Notes: a model not told the origin generated them from the letters alone. 64,000 nt of DNA from Budorcas taxicolor (GCF_023091745.1 NC_068935.1:3425001-3489000); one strand, 5' to 3'. Positions 1 through 10,855 are shown, counted from the first letter of the stretch. Numbers and translations are program-made.

Positions 1-349
1 CAACAGTTAAATGTGAAATGTGAGGTAAGACCTAGGTACAGGAGTTAACAGAAGACTTTTCACTTTGTTTATAGTTGTTCATTGTTGAGCCATGTGAATC
101 TTTTCACAGAATTAAATTAATGAGTGTAAAAAATCAAATAAAAACAAAACATTCATTGTGTTAAAGTTACTGAATTTGTAATTGTGCCAGAGTTAGACAG
201 TAGACAATTCTTTCCATGTGTAACGCTACTCTGAAATCAAACCAGACTGTACAAAAAGAAACTAGTGGCTGCACATTCAAGGTCATATTGCAAAGTGCAT
301 CTAACAGTTGGTTTCAATATATTCAATACAAGAACATCGAAATAAATCT
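1..349. other. Unassigned AT-rich sequence
   Basis: No gene, SINE or LINE is recognisable here. It is AT-rich flanking DNA that runs into the tandem repeat preceding the first BovB copy. Confidence 0.4.
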
Positions 350-421
350 AACTTTGCTTTTACTTTCCCTAAGCCCAAACTTTCCTTAAGCCCAAACTTT
401 GCTTTTACTTTCCCTAAGCCC
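350..421. repeat. Short tandem duplication at BovB 5' junction
   Basis: A 27-bp unit (AACTTTGCTTTTACTTTCCC then TAAGCCC) occurs at 350-376 and again at 395-421, with a shortened third copy (TTTCCTTAAGCCC) between. It abuts the 5' end of the following BovB, and the core GCCCAAAC recurs just beyond the BovB tail. It looks like target-derived filler made during insertion, or older slippage at the target. Confidence 0.75.
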
Positions 422-425
422 AAAC

Positions 426-1421
426 TCTTGAGAAACCTATATGCAGGTCAGGAAGCAACAGTTAGAACTGGACATGGAACAACAGACTGGTTCCAAATAG
501 GAAAAAGTGTACGTCAAGGCTGTTTATTGTTACCCTGCTTATTTAACTCATATGCAGAGTACATCATGAGAAATGCTGGACTGGAAGAAACACAAGCTGG
601 AATCAAGATTGCCAGGAGAAATATTGATAACCTCAGATATGCAGATGACACCACCCTTATGGCAGAAAGTGAAGAGGAACTAAAAAGCCTCTTGATGAAA
701 GTTAAAGAGGAGAGTGAAAAAGTTGGCTTAAAGCTCAACATTCAGAAAACAAAGACCATGGCATCTGGTCCCATCACTTCATGGCAAATAGATGGGGAAA
801 CAGTGGAAACAGTGTCAGACTTAATTTTGGGGGGCTCCAAAATCACTACAGATGGTGACTGCAGCCATGAAATTAAAAGACACTTACTCCTTGGAAGAAA
901 AGTTATGACCAACCTAGATAGCATATTGAAAAGCAGAGACAATACTTTTCCAACAAAGGTCCATCTAGTCAAGGCTATGGTTTTTCCTGTGGTCATGTAT
1001 GGATGTGAGAGTTGGACTGTGAAGAAGGCTGAGCGCCGAAGAATTGATGCTTTTGAACTGTGGTGTTGGAGAAGACTCTTGAGAGTCCCTTGGACTGCAA
1101 GGAGATCCAACCAGTCCATTCTGAAGATCAGCCCTGGGATTTCTTTGGAGGGAATAATGCTGAAGCTGAAACTCCAGTACTTTGGCCACCTCATGAGAAG
1201 AGTTGACTCATTGGAAAAGACTCTGATGCTGGGAGGGATTGGGGGCAGGAGGAAAAGGGAATGGGAGAGGATGAGATGGCTGGATGGCATCACGGACTTG
1301 ATGTACATGAGTCTGAGTGATCTCCAGGAGTTGGTGATGGACAGGGAGGCCTGGTGTGCTGCGATTCATGGGGTCACAAAGAGTCAGACACAACTGAATG
1401 ACTGAACTGAACTGAACTGAG
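426..1421 (+). mobile_element. BovB LINE (RTE), 5'-truncated
   Basis: This is the 3' third of a BovB non-LTR retrotransposon. It runs from the middle of the reverse transcriptase (LRNLYAGQEATV) through the catalytic YADD (638-649), the MYGCESWTVKKAE and FELWCWRRLLRVPW segments and the C-terminal HGVTKSQT, to the (ACTGA)n tail. The frame is open from before the element to 1405, so no stop interrupts this part, although a 5'-truncated copy lacks the endonuclease and cannot act alone. The 8-bp sequence GCCCAAAC at 418-425 and 1422-1429 is the likely target-site duplication. Confidence 0.95.
428..1405 (+). pseudogene. BovB reverse transcriptase, C-terminal part
   Basis: The open frame reads the RT palm with box YADD, followed by the RTE-type C-terminal region. 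Upstream codons come from flanking DNA, not from BovB. The endonuclease and N-terminal RT are absent, so this is a non-autonomous relic despite being uninterrupted. A small deletion relative to the other copies shortens the phrase after VSDL (LILGGSK instead of FIFLGSK). Confidence 0.9.
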
Positions 1422-1429
1422 GCCCAAAC

Positions 1430-1828
1430 AAAGGAAGGGGGTTTTAATCATGTTATATGGAATATAAATTCTCTAACAGCATCCCATTAAAATCACAATA
1501 CATATAATGCTTACGAATCCTTGAATGTCCATAACCCTTTAAGACATCTATGAGACATTTACAGGTAGAAAAGGTGTGGCAGCCAACAGACTACCTGCTT
1601 AAATTCATTATAATATATATCACGTGTCATATATATATATATATATATATATGTGCAAAAAGTTTATTTCTTTCTCTGATAGTTACTTTATAAAAGGTGC
1701 TTTAGGTTAAGAGGATAGACAAACCATATAATGGAGAGCCTAAGGGATACCAGTGGAAAATATTAGAAACCCTAATTATATGATTATATGACTAACCTTA
1801 GGTTATTTAGGTTTAACTAGAGCTTAAT
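1430..1828. other. Intervening AT-rich DNA
   Basis: No gene is visible. The only structure is the (AT)n microsatellite listed separately. Confidence 0.4.
1629..1652. repeat. (AT)n microsatellite
   Basis: An uninterrupted AT dinucleotide run of 24 bp in non-coding DNA. Confidence 0.97.
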
Positions 1829-2074
1829 CCCAGTACTCTTGCCTGGAAAATCCCATGGATGGAGGAGCCTGGTAGTCTGCAGTCCATGGGGTCGCTAAGA
1901 GTTGGACATGACTGATCGACTTCAGTTTCACTTTTCACTTTCATGCATTGGAGAAGGAAATGGCAACCCACTCGTGTTCTTGTTTGGAGAATCCCAAGGA
2001 CGGGAGAGCCTGGTGGGCTGCCGTCTATGGGATCGCACAGAGTCGGCCATGACTGAAGTGACTTAGCAGCAGCA
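1829..2074 (+). mobile_element. Bov-A2 SINE, 5'-truncated
   Basis: Two Bov-A monomers in tandem (CCAGTACTCTTGCCTGGAAA ... then GGAGAAGGAAATGGCAACCC ...), ending in a short AGCAGCAGCA tail. The first ~25 bp of the usual 5' end (GAGAAGGCAATGGCACCCC) are missing. The element has no coding capacity. Confidence 0.93.
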
Positions 2075-2755
2075 ATCAACTGCAAAGGTGTCAATCACCC
2101 AAACAATAAGACCCGGGTGATTGACATTCTGTATTTCACATCAGAGCACATGGTTTCAAGTTTAAATAACATACTTTTCAAGCTTAATATTGTCTTTCCA
2201 GTAGGTACAGTATCTAGACAATAGTAGCGAGCATCACTGGTTCAATCATCTCATCCCATAAAATCTGGAGATCATATATGAAATTCATTGGTATTGCTGA
2301 ATGGGAAAGGACTCAAGGTTGCGTCTATTCTCTGACCAGTAGTTATTATTAGGTACCTACCCTTGGATAATCAGTGAAGCAGAAAAACCTCCCTGGGAAA
2401 CAAAGTGCAGTTTTTAACTCCTACTGCTTTAAATCATAACATATATTTTTATATAAAGAAAATTACATCTCCCCAAAATTTAAGTACTTATTAAATGAAA
2501 AGCACCAGTAATACAAATCACCAAAGATAATTTTCTCAGTTTTCACCCAACAGGTCATCTTCCAACATTATAAAATGTAAAGAGTATAGTAACAGATGTT
2601 ATATACAGTCAAAAAAAAACAAAAAAAACAAAAGTAATAATGCCACATTAGAGAATTATATGTATGTTCAACATTTTTTCATCCAGCTATGATTCAGCTG
2701 GCCTTTGAATAATGCTTTTTGAAATTCATTTTGAGGAGTTTTTACCCTCCAGTTC
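2075..2755. other. Unassigned sequence
   Basis: About 0.7 kb of AT-rich DNA between the Bov-A2 and the L1 tail. No repeat family or gene was recognised. Confidence 0.35.
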
Positions 2756-3149
2756 TTGAGTTTTTTATTATTTTTTAATTAATTGATTTTTTATTAAATG
2801 ATAATTGCTTTACAGAATTTTGCTGTTTTCTGTCCAACCTCAACATGAATCAGCCAGAGGTATACATATATCCCCTAGTTTTTGAACCTCCCTCCCATCT
2901 CTCTCCCCATCCCACCCCTCTAGTTTGATACAGAGCCCCTGTTTGAGTTTCCTGAGCCATATAGCACATTCCCATTGGCTATTTATTTTACATACGGTAA
3001 TATAAGTTTCCATGTTACTCTTTCCGTACATCTCACCCTCTCTTCCCCTCTCCCCATGCCCATAAGTCTGTTCTCTATGTCTGTTTCTCCATTGCTGCCC
3101 TGTAAATAAATTCTTCAGCACCATTTTTCTAGATTCCATATATATGTGT

Positions 3150-3426
3150 TGCTGCTGCTGCTGCTAAGTCGCTTCAGTCATTTCCGACTCTGTGCAACCT
3201 CATAGAAGACAGCCCCACCAGGCTCCCCAGTCCCTGGGATTCTCCAGGCAAGAACACTGGAGTGGGTTGCCATTTCCTTCTCCAATGCATGAAAGTGAAA
3301 AGTGAAAGTGAAGTCACTGAGTCGTGTCCAACTCTCAGTGACCCCATGGACTGAAGCCTACCAGGCTCCTCCGTCCATGGGAGTTTCCAGGCAAGAGTAC
3401 TGGAGTGGGGTGCCATTGCCTTCTCC
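3150..3426 (-). mobile_element. Bov-A2 SINE inserted in L1
   Basis: A full dimer in reverse: it starts with the (GCT)n complement of the tail and ends at CCATTGCCTTCTCC. ATATGTGT flanks it at 3142-3149 and 3427-3434, the probable target-site duplication within the L1 3' region. Confidence 0.94.
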
Positions 3427-3560
3427 ATATGTGTGTTAGAAAATGGTATTTAACTTTCTCTTTCTGACTCACTTCATTCTGTATAATGAACCTAAGGTTC
3501 TAGGTTCATCCACCTCATTAGAACTGACTCAAAGGTGTGCCTTTTTATGGCTGAGTACTT

Positions 3561-3773
3561 TGGCTTCCCTGGTGGTGCAGAGGTTAAAGCGTCTGCCTGC
3601 AATGTGGGAGACTTGGGTTCAATCCCTGGGTCGGGAAGATCCTCTGGAGAAGGAAATGGCAACCCACTCCAGTATTCTTGCCTGGAGAATCCCATGGACG
3701 GAGGAGTTTGGTGGGCTACAGTCCATGAGTCGCAAAAGAGTTGGACGCGACTGAGCGACTTCACTTCACTTCA
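3561..3773 (+). mobile_element. Bov-tA SINE inserted in L1
   Basis: It has a tRNA-like head (GGCTTCCCTGGTGGTGCAG ... GGTTCAATCCC, the B-box-like stretch), then one Bov-A unit, ending in CGACTTCACTTCACTTC. The host L1 sequence continues immediately on both sides. Confidence 0.94.
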
Positions 3774-4598
3774 CCATTCCATTGTGTATATGCACTGCAA
3801 CTTCTTTATACATTCATCTGTCGATGGACATCTAGGTTGTTTCTATATTCTAGCTACTGTAAATAGTGCTGCAATGAACAAACGGATACATGTCACTCTT
3901 TCAGTTTTGGTTTCCTCAAGGTATATGCCTAGGAGTGGGGTTGCTGGGTCATATGGTGCTTTTATTTCTAAATTTTAAGGAATCTCCACAGCAGCTTCCA
4001 TAGTGGCTGTATCAATTTACATTCCCACCAACAGTGCAAGAGTGTTCCCTTTTCTCCATACCCTCTCCAGCATTTATTGCTTGTAGACTTTTGGATCACA
4101 GCCATTCTGACTAGTGTGAGGTGATAACTCATTGTAGTTTTCATTTCCATTTCTCTGATAATGAGTGATGTTGAGCATCTTTTCATATGTTTGTTAGCCA
4201 TCTGTATGTCTTCTTTGGAGAAATGTCTGTTTAGGTCTTTTCCCCACTTTTTGATTGGGTTGTTTGTTTTCCTCGTATTGAGTTGTATGAGCTGCTTGTA
4301 TATTTTGGAAATTAATCCTTTGTCAGTTGTTTCACTTGCTATCATTTTCTCCCATTCTGAGGGTTGACTTTTCACCTTGCTTATAGTTTCCTTTGTTGTG
4401 CAAAAGTTTTTATGTATAATCAGGTCCCATTTGTTTGCTTTTGTTTTTATTTCCGTTACTGTAGGAGGTGGGTCATAGAGGATCTTGCATTGATTTATGT
4501 CATCGTGTGTTCTGCCGATGTTTCCTCTAAGAGTTTTATAGTTTCTGGACTTAGACTTAGGTCTTTAATCTATTTTGAGCTTATCTATGTGTATAGTG

Positions 4599-4877
4599 CT
4601 CAGAGAAGGCGATGGTACCCCACTCCAGCACTCTTGCCTGGAAAATCCCATGGGCGGAGGAGCCTGGTGGGCTGCAGTCCATGGGGTCTCTAAGAGTCAG
4701 ACACGACTAAGCGACTTCACTTTCACTTTTCACTTTCATGCATTGGAGAAGGAAATGGCAACCCACTCCAGTGTTCTTGCCTGGAGAATCCCAGGGACGG
4801 GAGAGCCTCATGGGCTGCTGTCTATGGGGCCGCAGAGTCAGACACTACTGAAGCAACTTCGCAGCAGCAGCAGCAGC
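4599..4877 (+). mobile_element. Bov-A2 SINE inserted in L1 ORF2
   Basis: A complete dimer from CAGAGAAGGCGATGG to (GCA)n. The 12-bp target-site duplication ATGTGTATAGTG lies at 4587-4598 and 4878-4889, so the insertion split the L1 ORF2 relic. Confidence 0.96.
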
Positions 4878-7691
4878 ATGTGTATAGTGTTAGGAAGTGT
4901 TCTAATCTCATTTTTTCATGGAGCTGTCCAGTTTTCCCAGCACCATTTATTGCAGAGGCTGTCTTTTTCCCATTGTATATTCTTGCCTCCTTTGTCAAAA
5001 CTAGAGGACCCATAGATTCATGGGTTATTTCTGGGTTTTCTATCTTGTTCCATTGGTCTATATTTCTGTTTGTGTGCCAGTACCATACTGTCTTGATGAC
5101 TGAAGCTTTGTAGTATAACCTGAAGTCAGGAAGGTTGATTCCTCCAGCTCCATTCTTCTTTCTCAAGACTGCTTTGGCTATTTGGGCTCTTTTGTGCTTC
5201 CATATGAATTGTGAAGTTTTTTGCTCTAGTTCTGTGAAAATATTGATAATTTTATAGGGATCACATTGAATCTATAGATTGCATTTGGTAGTAGAGTCAT
5301 TTTCAAAATATTGATTCTTCCTACCCAGGAATATGGAATATCTCTCCACCTGTTTATGTCATCTTTGACTTCTTTCATTAGTGTCTTATAATTTTCTGTG
5401 TACAGTTCTTTAGTTTCCTTAGGTAAGTTTATTCCTAGATATTTAATACTTTTTTTTTCTGCAATGGTGAATGGGATTGATACCTTAATTTATCTTTCTG
5501 AGATTTCATTGTTAGTGATTCAATGCAAGTGATTTATGTGTATTGATTTTGTATCCTGCAACTTTGCTAAATTTACTGATTAGCTCTAGTAATTTTCTCA
5601 TACTAGCTTTAGGGTTTTCTGTGTACAGTATCATGTCATCTGCAAACAGTGAGAGCTTTACTTCTTCTTTTCCAATCTGGATTCCTTTTATTTCTTTTTC
5701 TTCTCTGATTGCTATAGCTAGGACTTCCAAAACTATGTTGAATAATAGTGGTGAAAGTGAACACCCTTGTCTTGTTCCTGACCTTAGGGGGAATGTTCTC
5801 AGTTTTTCACCATTGAGAATGTTTGCTGTAGGCTTATCATATATGACCTTTACTATGTTGAGGTAGGTTCCTTCTATGCCCATTTTTTAAGAGTTTTAAG
5901 CATAAATTGGTGCTTAATTTTGTCAAAGGCTTTTTCTGCATCTATTGATCATATGATTTATATCTTTCAATTTTTAATATGGTGTTCCACATTGATTGAT
6001 TTCCGTGTATTGAAGAATCCTTACATCCCTGAAAGAAACCCAACTTGGTTATGCTCTATGAGCTTTTGATGTGTTGATAAATTCTGTATGCTAAAATTTT
6101 GCTGAGGATTTTTGCATCTATGTTCATCAGTGATATTGGCCTCTAATTTTCTTTTTGTGTGTGTGTTGTCTTTGTCTGGTTTTGGTATCAGGGTGATGCT
6201 AGCCTCATAGAATAAATTTGGAAGTGTTCCTTCTTCTGCAATATTTTGAAAGAGTTTTAGAAGGATAGGCATTAGCTCTTGTCTAAATGTTTGATAGAAT
6301 TCTCCTGTGAAGCCATCTGGTCTTGGGTTTCTTAATGGGAGATTTCTGATCAGAACTTCAATTTCAGTGCATGTAATTGGGTTGTTCATAATTTCTACTT
6401 CTTCCTGGTTCAGTCTTGGAAGATTGAACTTTTCTAAGAATTTGTCCATTTCTTCCAGGTTATCCATTTTATTGCCATATAGTTTTTCATAATAGTCTTT
6501 TATAATCCTTTGCATTTCTGCATTGTCTGTTGTAACCTCTCCTTTTTCATTTCTAATTTTGTTGATTTGATTCTTCTCTTTTTTTCTTGATGAGTCTGGC
6601 TACGGGTTTGTCGGTTTTGTTTATCTTCTCAAATAACTAGCTTTTAGTTTTTTTAATCTTTACTATTCTTTCTTTCTTTTTTTCTCATATATTTCTGCTC
6701 AGATCTTTAGGATTTTTTTCCTTCTATTAATTTTGTGGTGTTTTTGTTCCTCTTTTTCCAGTTGTTTTAGGTGAAAGTTAGGTTGTCTACTCGATGGTTT
6801 TATTTCTTGATGTAGGATTGTATTAGTATAAACTTCCCTCTTAGAATTGCTTTTGCTGCATCCCATAGGTTTAGAGTTGTCATGTTTCCACTGTCATTTG
6901 TTTCTAGAAATTTATTGATTTCCCTTTTGATTTCTTCAGTAACCTGTTGGTTATTTAGAAATGTGTTGTTTAATCTCCATGTGTTTGTGTTTCTTACAGT
7001 GTTTTCCTTGTAATTGATATCTAGTCTCATAGTGTTGTGGTCAGAGAAGATGCTTAATATGATTTCAGTTTTCTTAAATTTACTGAGGTTTGATTTGTGA
7101 CCCAGGTTGTGGTCTATCCTGGAGAATGTTCCATGTGCACTTGAGAAGAAGCTGTATTTTTCTGCATTTGGATGGAATGTCTTGAAAATATCAATGAGAT
7201 ACATTTCATCTAATATATCATTTAAGGCTTGTGCTTCCTTATTAATTTTCTGTTTTGATGATCAGTCCATTGTTGTGAGTGGGATGTTAAAGTCTCCTAC
7301 TATTATCATGTTACTGTCAATTTCCCCTTTTATGTCTGTTAGTGTTTGTCTTATGTATTGAAGTGCCCTATGTTGGGAGCATAGCAATTTACAATTGTTA
7401 TGTCTTCCTCTTGGATTGATCCTTTGATCATTATGTAGTGTCCTTCTTTATCTCTTATAATCTTCTGTATTTTAAGGTTTATTTTGTCTGATATGAGGAT
7501 TGCTACCCCAGCTTTCTTTTGCTTCCTATTTGCCTGGAATATATTTTTCCATTCTCTCACTTTCAGCCTATATGTGTCTTGAGGTCTGAAGTGGGATTTT
7601 TATAGACAGCATATATATTGGTCATATTTTTGTATCCATTCAACCAGTCCGTGTCTTTTGGTTGGAGCATTTAATTCATTTACATTTAAAA

Positions 7692-7694
<3 letters not shown>

Positions 7695-7733
<39 letters not shown>
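7695..7733. repeat. (TA)n microsatellite inside L1
   Basis: A run of ~39 bp located where the L1 has the start of ORF2. It expanded after the L1 inserted and obscures the ORF2 start. Confidence 0.96.
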
Positions 7734-7734
<1 letters not shown>

Positions 7735-7779
7735 CCATTTTCTTAATTGTCTGGGGTTGATTTTTCAGATATATATGTA

Positions 7780-8205
7780 TTTTCTTCTGTTGTATTTCTT
7801 GACTATAGAAGTCCATTTAACATTTGTTGTAAAGCTGGTTTGGTGTACTGAATTATCTTAACTTTTGCTTGTCTGAAAAGCTTTTGATTTCTTCATCAAT
7901 TTTGAATGAGATCCTTTCCAGATACAATAATCTTGGTTGTAGATTTTTCCCTTTCAGTGATTTAAATATATCCTGCCATTCCCTTCTGTAATCCAGCTTG
8001 AAGATTTTCTGCTGAAAAATCAGCTGTTAAGAGTATGGGGTTTCCCTTGTATGTTGCATGTTACTTTTCCCTTGCTGCTTTTAATATTCAATCTTTGTCT
8101 TTAGTCTTTGTTAGTTTGATTAGTATGTGTCTTGGAGTGTTTCCCCTTGGGTTTATCTTGTATGGGACTCTTTGTGCCTCTTGGACCCTGAGTTTTTTCA
8201 TGATG
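7780..8205 (-). pseudogene. L1 ORF1 C-terminal relic
   Basis: On the minus strand, the frame reads VQEAQRVPYKINPRGNTPRH followed by ILIKLTK (about 8090-8190), then TADFSAENLQAG and a K-rich end with SFSDKQK. These are hallmark phrases of the L1 ORF1 nucleic-acid-binding C-terminal domain. Small indels shift the frame near 8000. The N-terminal coiled-coil part is absent. Confidence 0.8.
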
Positions 8206-8639
8206 ATAGAATTGTTCAAATTCTTCCTCTTGATTTTGTTTTCCATTTACCATGTTTCTTTCAGGATCCTTCTTTATTTAGTCATTGTCATATGCAGAAT
8301 TCCAGGATATCCTCAAGTAAGTCAAGCCTTTGTATAATCTCCTTCCCTTGAGAACTGGTAGAACATATTCCCTTCTAGTTAACAGAATATGTCAAAGGAC
8401 TCCCTTCATCAGGTTATGCTATATGGCAAAGGTGTCATGTTACTTTACACACCTGTTTTAGCTGACTGGAATGAGGTATTCTCCTGGGGGCTTTGAAGAA
8501 ATAAGCCACCATGTTGTGAGGTGGCTTGTGAGCAAAGTGACCAAGAACTGCATGGTGAGTCCTATAATTGCAAGTAACAGATTTCTGCCTATAACCAAGA
8601 GTTTGTATTAATAAAATGACTTTAGTACCAATTCCAATG
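8206..8639. other. Unassigned sequence beyond the L1
   Basis: L1 similarity fades around 8205. The following ~430 bp contain no recognised gene, and may include the start of the LTR-like repeat below. Confidence 0.3.
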
Positions 8640-9417
8640 TGTGATGAGGATTTTTGACACCACCAAGCAATTCTCTGACACCAGCTGGGTGTCCTACACT
8701 TCAACTCAATTCTGACACTATCTGTAGCTAACATTAGATTCCACAGGTTCAGGGATCAGTCCCACAAGACTGCCCCTACCTCAGATGCCGATTGAAAGCC
8801 CAAGTTGTTACCTGTGCTTCTGACCCATTGGCTATAAATCAGAGCTTCCCACAACTTGCTCTTTAGGTTTGATTAATTTGCTAAAGTGGTTCACAGAACT
8901 CTGAGAAACATTTACTTACAAGATTGCCAGTTAATTTTATATATATATATATCTCAATAACAACCAGATAGAAGAAATGAATGGAGAGATAATGAATGGG
9001 GAATGGGCACGGAGCTCCACATCTTCTCTGAGAGTACCATTCTCTCCAAATATTCATGTGTTCACCAACCCAGAAGCACTTGGAACCCTGTCTTTTGGTT
9101 TGCTATGGAGGCTTCATTACACAGGCATGATTGAATAAGTCATTGGCCACTATGATGGAACTCAATCTTCAGATCATCTCCTCCCTCGAGAAAGGAGGTC
9201 AGGGACTGGAACTAATGTTTAAACCCTCTAATAACAGTGTTGGCTCTCCAGGCAACCAGTTCCCATTCTTAGCTGCTTTTCAAAAGTCACCAACATAACC
9301 AAAGACATTTTTTGGCTCTCATCACTTAGAAAGTTCCAAGGATTTTAGGAGCTCTGTGCCAGAAACCATGAGTGGAGTTCAAACACATAGTTTTTCAATT
9401 ATGAATCACAATATCAG
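8640..9417. mobile_element. Ancient LTR-like interspersed repeat (unclassified)
   Basis: Several phrases match an old mammalian repeat that I remember but cannot name with certainty: GATTTTTGACACCACCAAGC, GCTTCTGACCCATTGGCTAT, ATGTGTTCACCAACCCAGAA, GAGGCTTCATTACACAGGCA and TTAGGAGCTCTGTGCCAG, ending AATCACAATATCA. The length (~0.8 kb) and lack of coding potential suit an LTR. A RepeatMasker run would settle the class and orientation. Confidence 0.45.
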
Positions 9418-9439
9418 AGTTTGTTTCCTCCAGAAATGA

Positions 9440-9562
9440 CACAACCTCATCAAGCCTAGAGTGCAGCCTTGTGAGATCCTGATATCTGAATCAGAAAAGC
9501 TATGAGATAATAAACATATGCTATTTTTAAGCCACTGAATGTATGGTAATTTGTTAAGCAGT
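9440..9562 (+). mobile_element. MaLR-like LTR 3' end fragment
   Basis: The order CTTGTGAGATCC, AGCTATGAGATAATAAAC, TTTTAAGCCACTGAATG, TGGTAATTTGTTA is typical of the 3' end of mammalian MaLR LTRs, including the AATAAA polyadenylation signal. Its end is cut by the adjoining BovB fragment. Confidence 0.6.
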
Positions 9563-9622
9563 ATATAAATTGGGGCATAGAATTGGATTACTGTGATATT
9601 GAATGGTTTGCCTTGGAGATGA

Positions 9623-10381
9623 CTAGAGATCATTCTGTCGTTTTTGAGATTGCATCCAAGTACTGCATTTTGAACTCTTGTTGACCATGATGGCTACTAC
9701 ATTTCTACTGAGGGATTCCTGCCCACAGTAGTAGATATAATGGCCATCTGAGATAAATTCACCCATTCCAGTCCCTTTTAGTTCGCTGATTCCTAGAATG
9801 TCAACATTCACTCTTACCATCTCTTGTTTGACCACTTCCAATTTGCCTTGATTCATGGACCTGACAGTCCAGGTTCCTATGCAATATTGCTCTTTACAGC
9901 ATTGGACCTTGCTTCTATCACCAGTCACATCCACAGCTGGGTATTGTTTTTGCTTTGGCTCCATCCCTTCATTCTTTCTAGAGTTATTTCTCCACTGATC
10001 TCCAGTAGCATATTGGGCACCTACTGACCTGGGGAGTTCCTCTTTCAGTATCCTATCATTTTGCCTTTTCATACTGTTCATGGGGTTCTCAAGGCAAGAA
10101 TACTGAAGTGGTTTGCCATTCCCTTCTCCAGTGGACCACATTCTGTCAGACCTCTTCACCATGACCCACCCGTCTTGGGTTGCCCTTCGGGCATGGCTTA
10201 ATTTCATTGAGTTAGACAAGGCTGTGGTCATAGTGTGATTAGATTGACTAGTTTTCTGTGCGTATGGTTTCAGTGTGTCTGCCCTCTGATGCCCTCTTGC
10301 AACACCTACCATGTTACTTGGGTTTTTCTTACCTTGGGCGTGGGGAATCTCTTCACGGATGCTCCAGCAAAGTGCAGCCAA
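9623..10381 (-). pseudogene. BovB ORF N-terminal region with start of endonuclease
   Basis: An open frame of 252 codons begins MAALCWSIREEIPHAQGKK and runs through EGNGKPLQYSCLENPM, a peptide shared with Bov-A SINE translations. It continues into GTWTVRSMNQGKLEVVKQEM and the early endonuclease (DILGISELK, HYIYYCGQES, IMVNK). It ends as the frame shifts near CSTWMQSQKRQNDL. The catalytic GDWNAK and SDH blocks of the endonuclease lie in the lost part. Confidence 0.85.
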
Positions 10382-10439
10382 TGCTCCTTACCTGAGATGA
10401 GGGGTATCTCCTCACCGCTGCCCTTCCTGACCTTCAACA

Positions 10440-10625
10440 TGGGATGGCTCCTCTAGGCCCTCCTGTGCCTGCGCAGCCACCGCTCCTTGGACGTGGGGTT
10501 GCTCCTCCCAGCCGCTGCCCCTGGCCTCTGGTATAGGGTAACTCCTCTTGGCCTCCGCCCTTCTGGCATGGGGTCCTCCTGGCTTCTGCCCCTGACCTCA
10601 GACATGGGGTAGCTCCTCTCGGCCA
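10440..10625 (-). repeat. GC-rich repetitive BovB 5' UTR
   Basis: Degenerate ~35-bp units built on GGGTAGCTCCTCTCGGC and GCCCCTGACCTC stand out from the AT-rich surroundings and contain several CpGs. The same structure occurs at 33960-34250 in the long BovB. In LINEs this region would hold the internal promoter, but no promoter activity can be read from sequence alone. Confidence 0.7.
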
Positions 10626-10649
10626 TGCTTAGTGCACAGATTGCAGGTG

Positions 10650-10855
10650 ACTGTGCTTTCCTAGTGGCTCAGACGGTAAAGAATCCACCTGCAATGCAGG
10701 AGACCTGGGTTTTATCCCTGGGTCAGAAAGATCTCCTGGAGAAGGGAATGTCAGCCCACTCCAGTATTCTTGCCTGGAAAAGTTCATGAACAGAAGAACC
10801 TTGTGGGCTATAGTCCATAGTGTTGAAAAGAGTTGGATGCAACTGACTAACACAT
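10650..10855 (+). mobile_element. Bov-tA SINE
   Basis: The tRNA-like head (CTAGTGGCTCAGACGGTAAAG ... GGTTTTATCCC, with a damaged B box) is followed by one Bov-A unit, ending GCAACTGACTAACACAT. It directly follows the BovB 5' end. Confidence 0.92.

Larger units (their letters stand above)
3435..7690 (-). pseudogene. L1 ORF2 (endonuclease-reverse transcriptase) relic
   Basis: Reading down the minus strand, the N-terminal endonuclease begins near NELNAP at ~7690. It continues through CCL-stop-KSHFRPQDTYRL, KKAGVAILISDKI (7351-7560), FFSSAHGTFSRID and the IFSDH motif (~7000-7100). It then runs through the RT (FPLRSGTRQGCSLSPLLFNI) with the catalytic FADD at 5635-5646, the RKKNGAGGINLPDF segment (~5150), and the cysteine-bearing C-terminal part (KCWRGYGEKGTLLHCWWECK, ~4000). 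A CAG-to-TAG stop in the endonuclease and several frameshifts break it into short frames, and two SINEs interrupt it. It is a non-functional fossil. Confidence 0.9.
2756..8205 (-). mobile_element. L1 LINE, long 5'-truncated copy with nested SINEs
   Basis: The poly-T at 2756 is the complement of the L1 poly-A tail. The 3' UTR is read to ~3430, then ORF2 to ~7690 and the C-terminal part of ORF1 to ~8205. The ORF1 N-terminus and 5' UTR are missing. Three SINEs (3150-3426, 3561-3773, 4599-4877) inserted later and the L1 resumes cleanly after each. Many stops and frameshifts show that it is old and dead. The protein resembles general eutherian L1 ORF2, so I assign only L1, not a subfamily. Confidence 0.93.
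9563..10643 (-). mobile_element. BovB LINE, 5' part only (3'-truncated)
   Basis: In the minus orientation this holds the BovB 5' UTR (GC-rich repeats of GGTAGCTCCTC type, 10440-10625), the start of the ORF and the first part of the endonuclease. It stops near GGGGCATAGAATTGGATTAC. The RT and 3' tail are absent here, whereas most LINE copies lose the 5' end. A later deletion or rearrangement is therefore likely. Confidence 0.9.

Noticed and set aside
350..421. Direct repeats as a CRISPR-like array
   Set aside because: There are only two full units and one partial, with no regular spacers, in a mammalian genome next to a LINE junction.
3535..3978. 147-codon plus-strand frame as a gene
   Set aside because: It runs through a Bov-tA (peptides such as EGNGNPLQYSCLENPMDGG) and then antisense L1. 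SINE-derived open frames of this kind recur throughout the window.
4861..4878. Short (GCA)n runs as disease-type or regulatory triplet repeats
   Set aside because: These and the matching (GCT)n runs are the normal tails of Bov-A2 SINEs.
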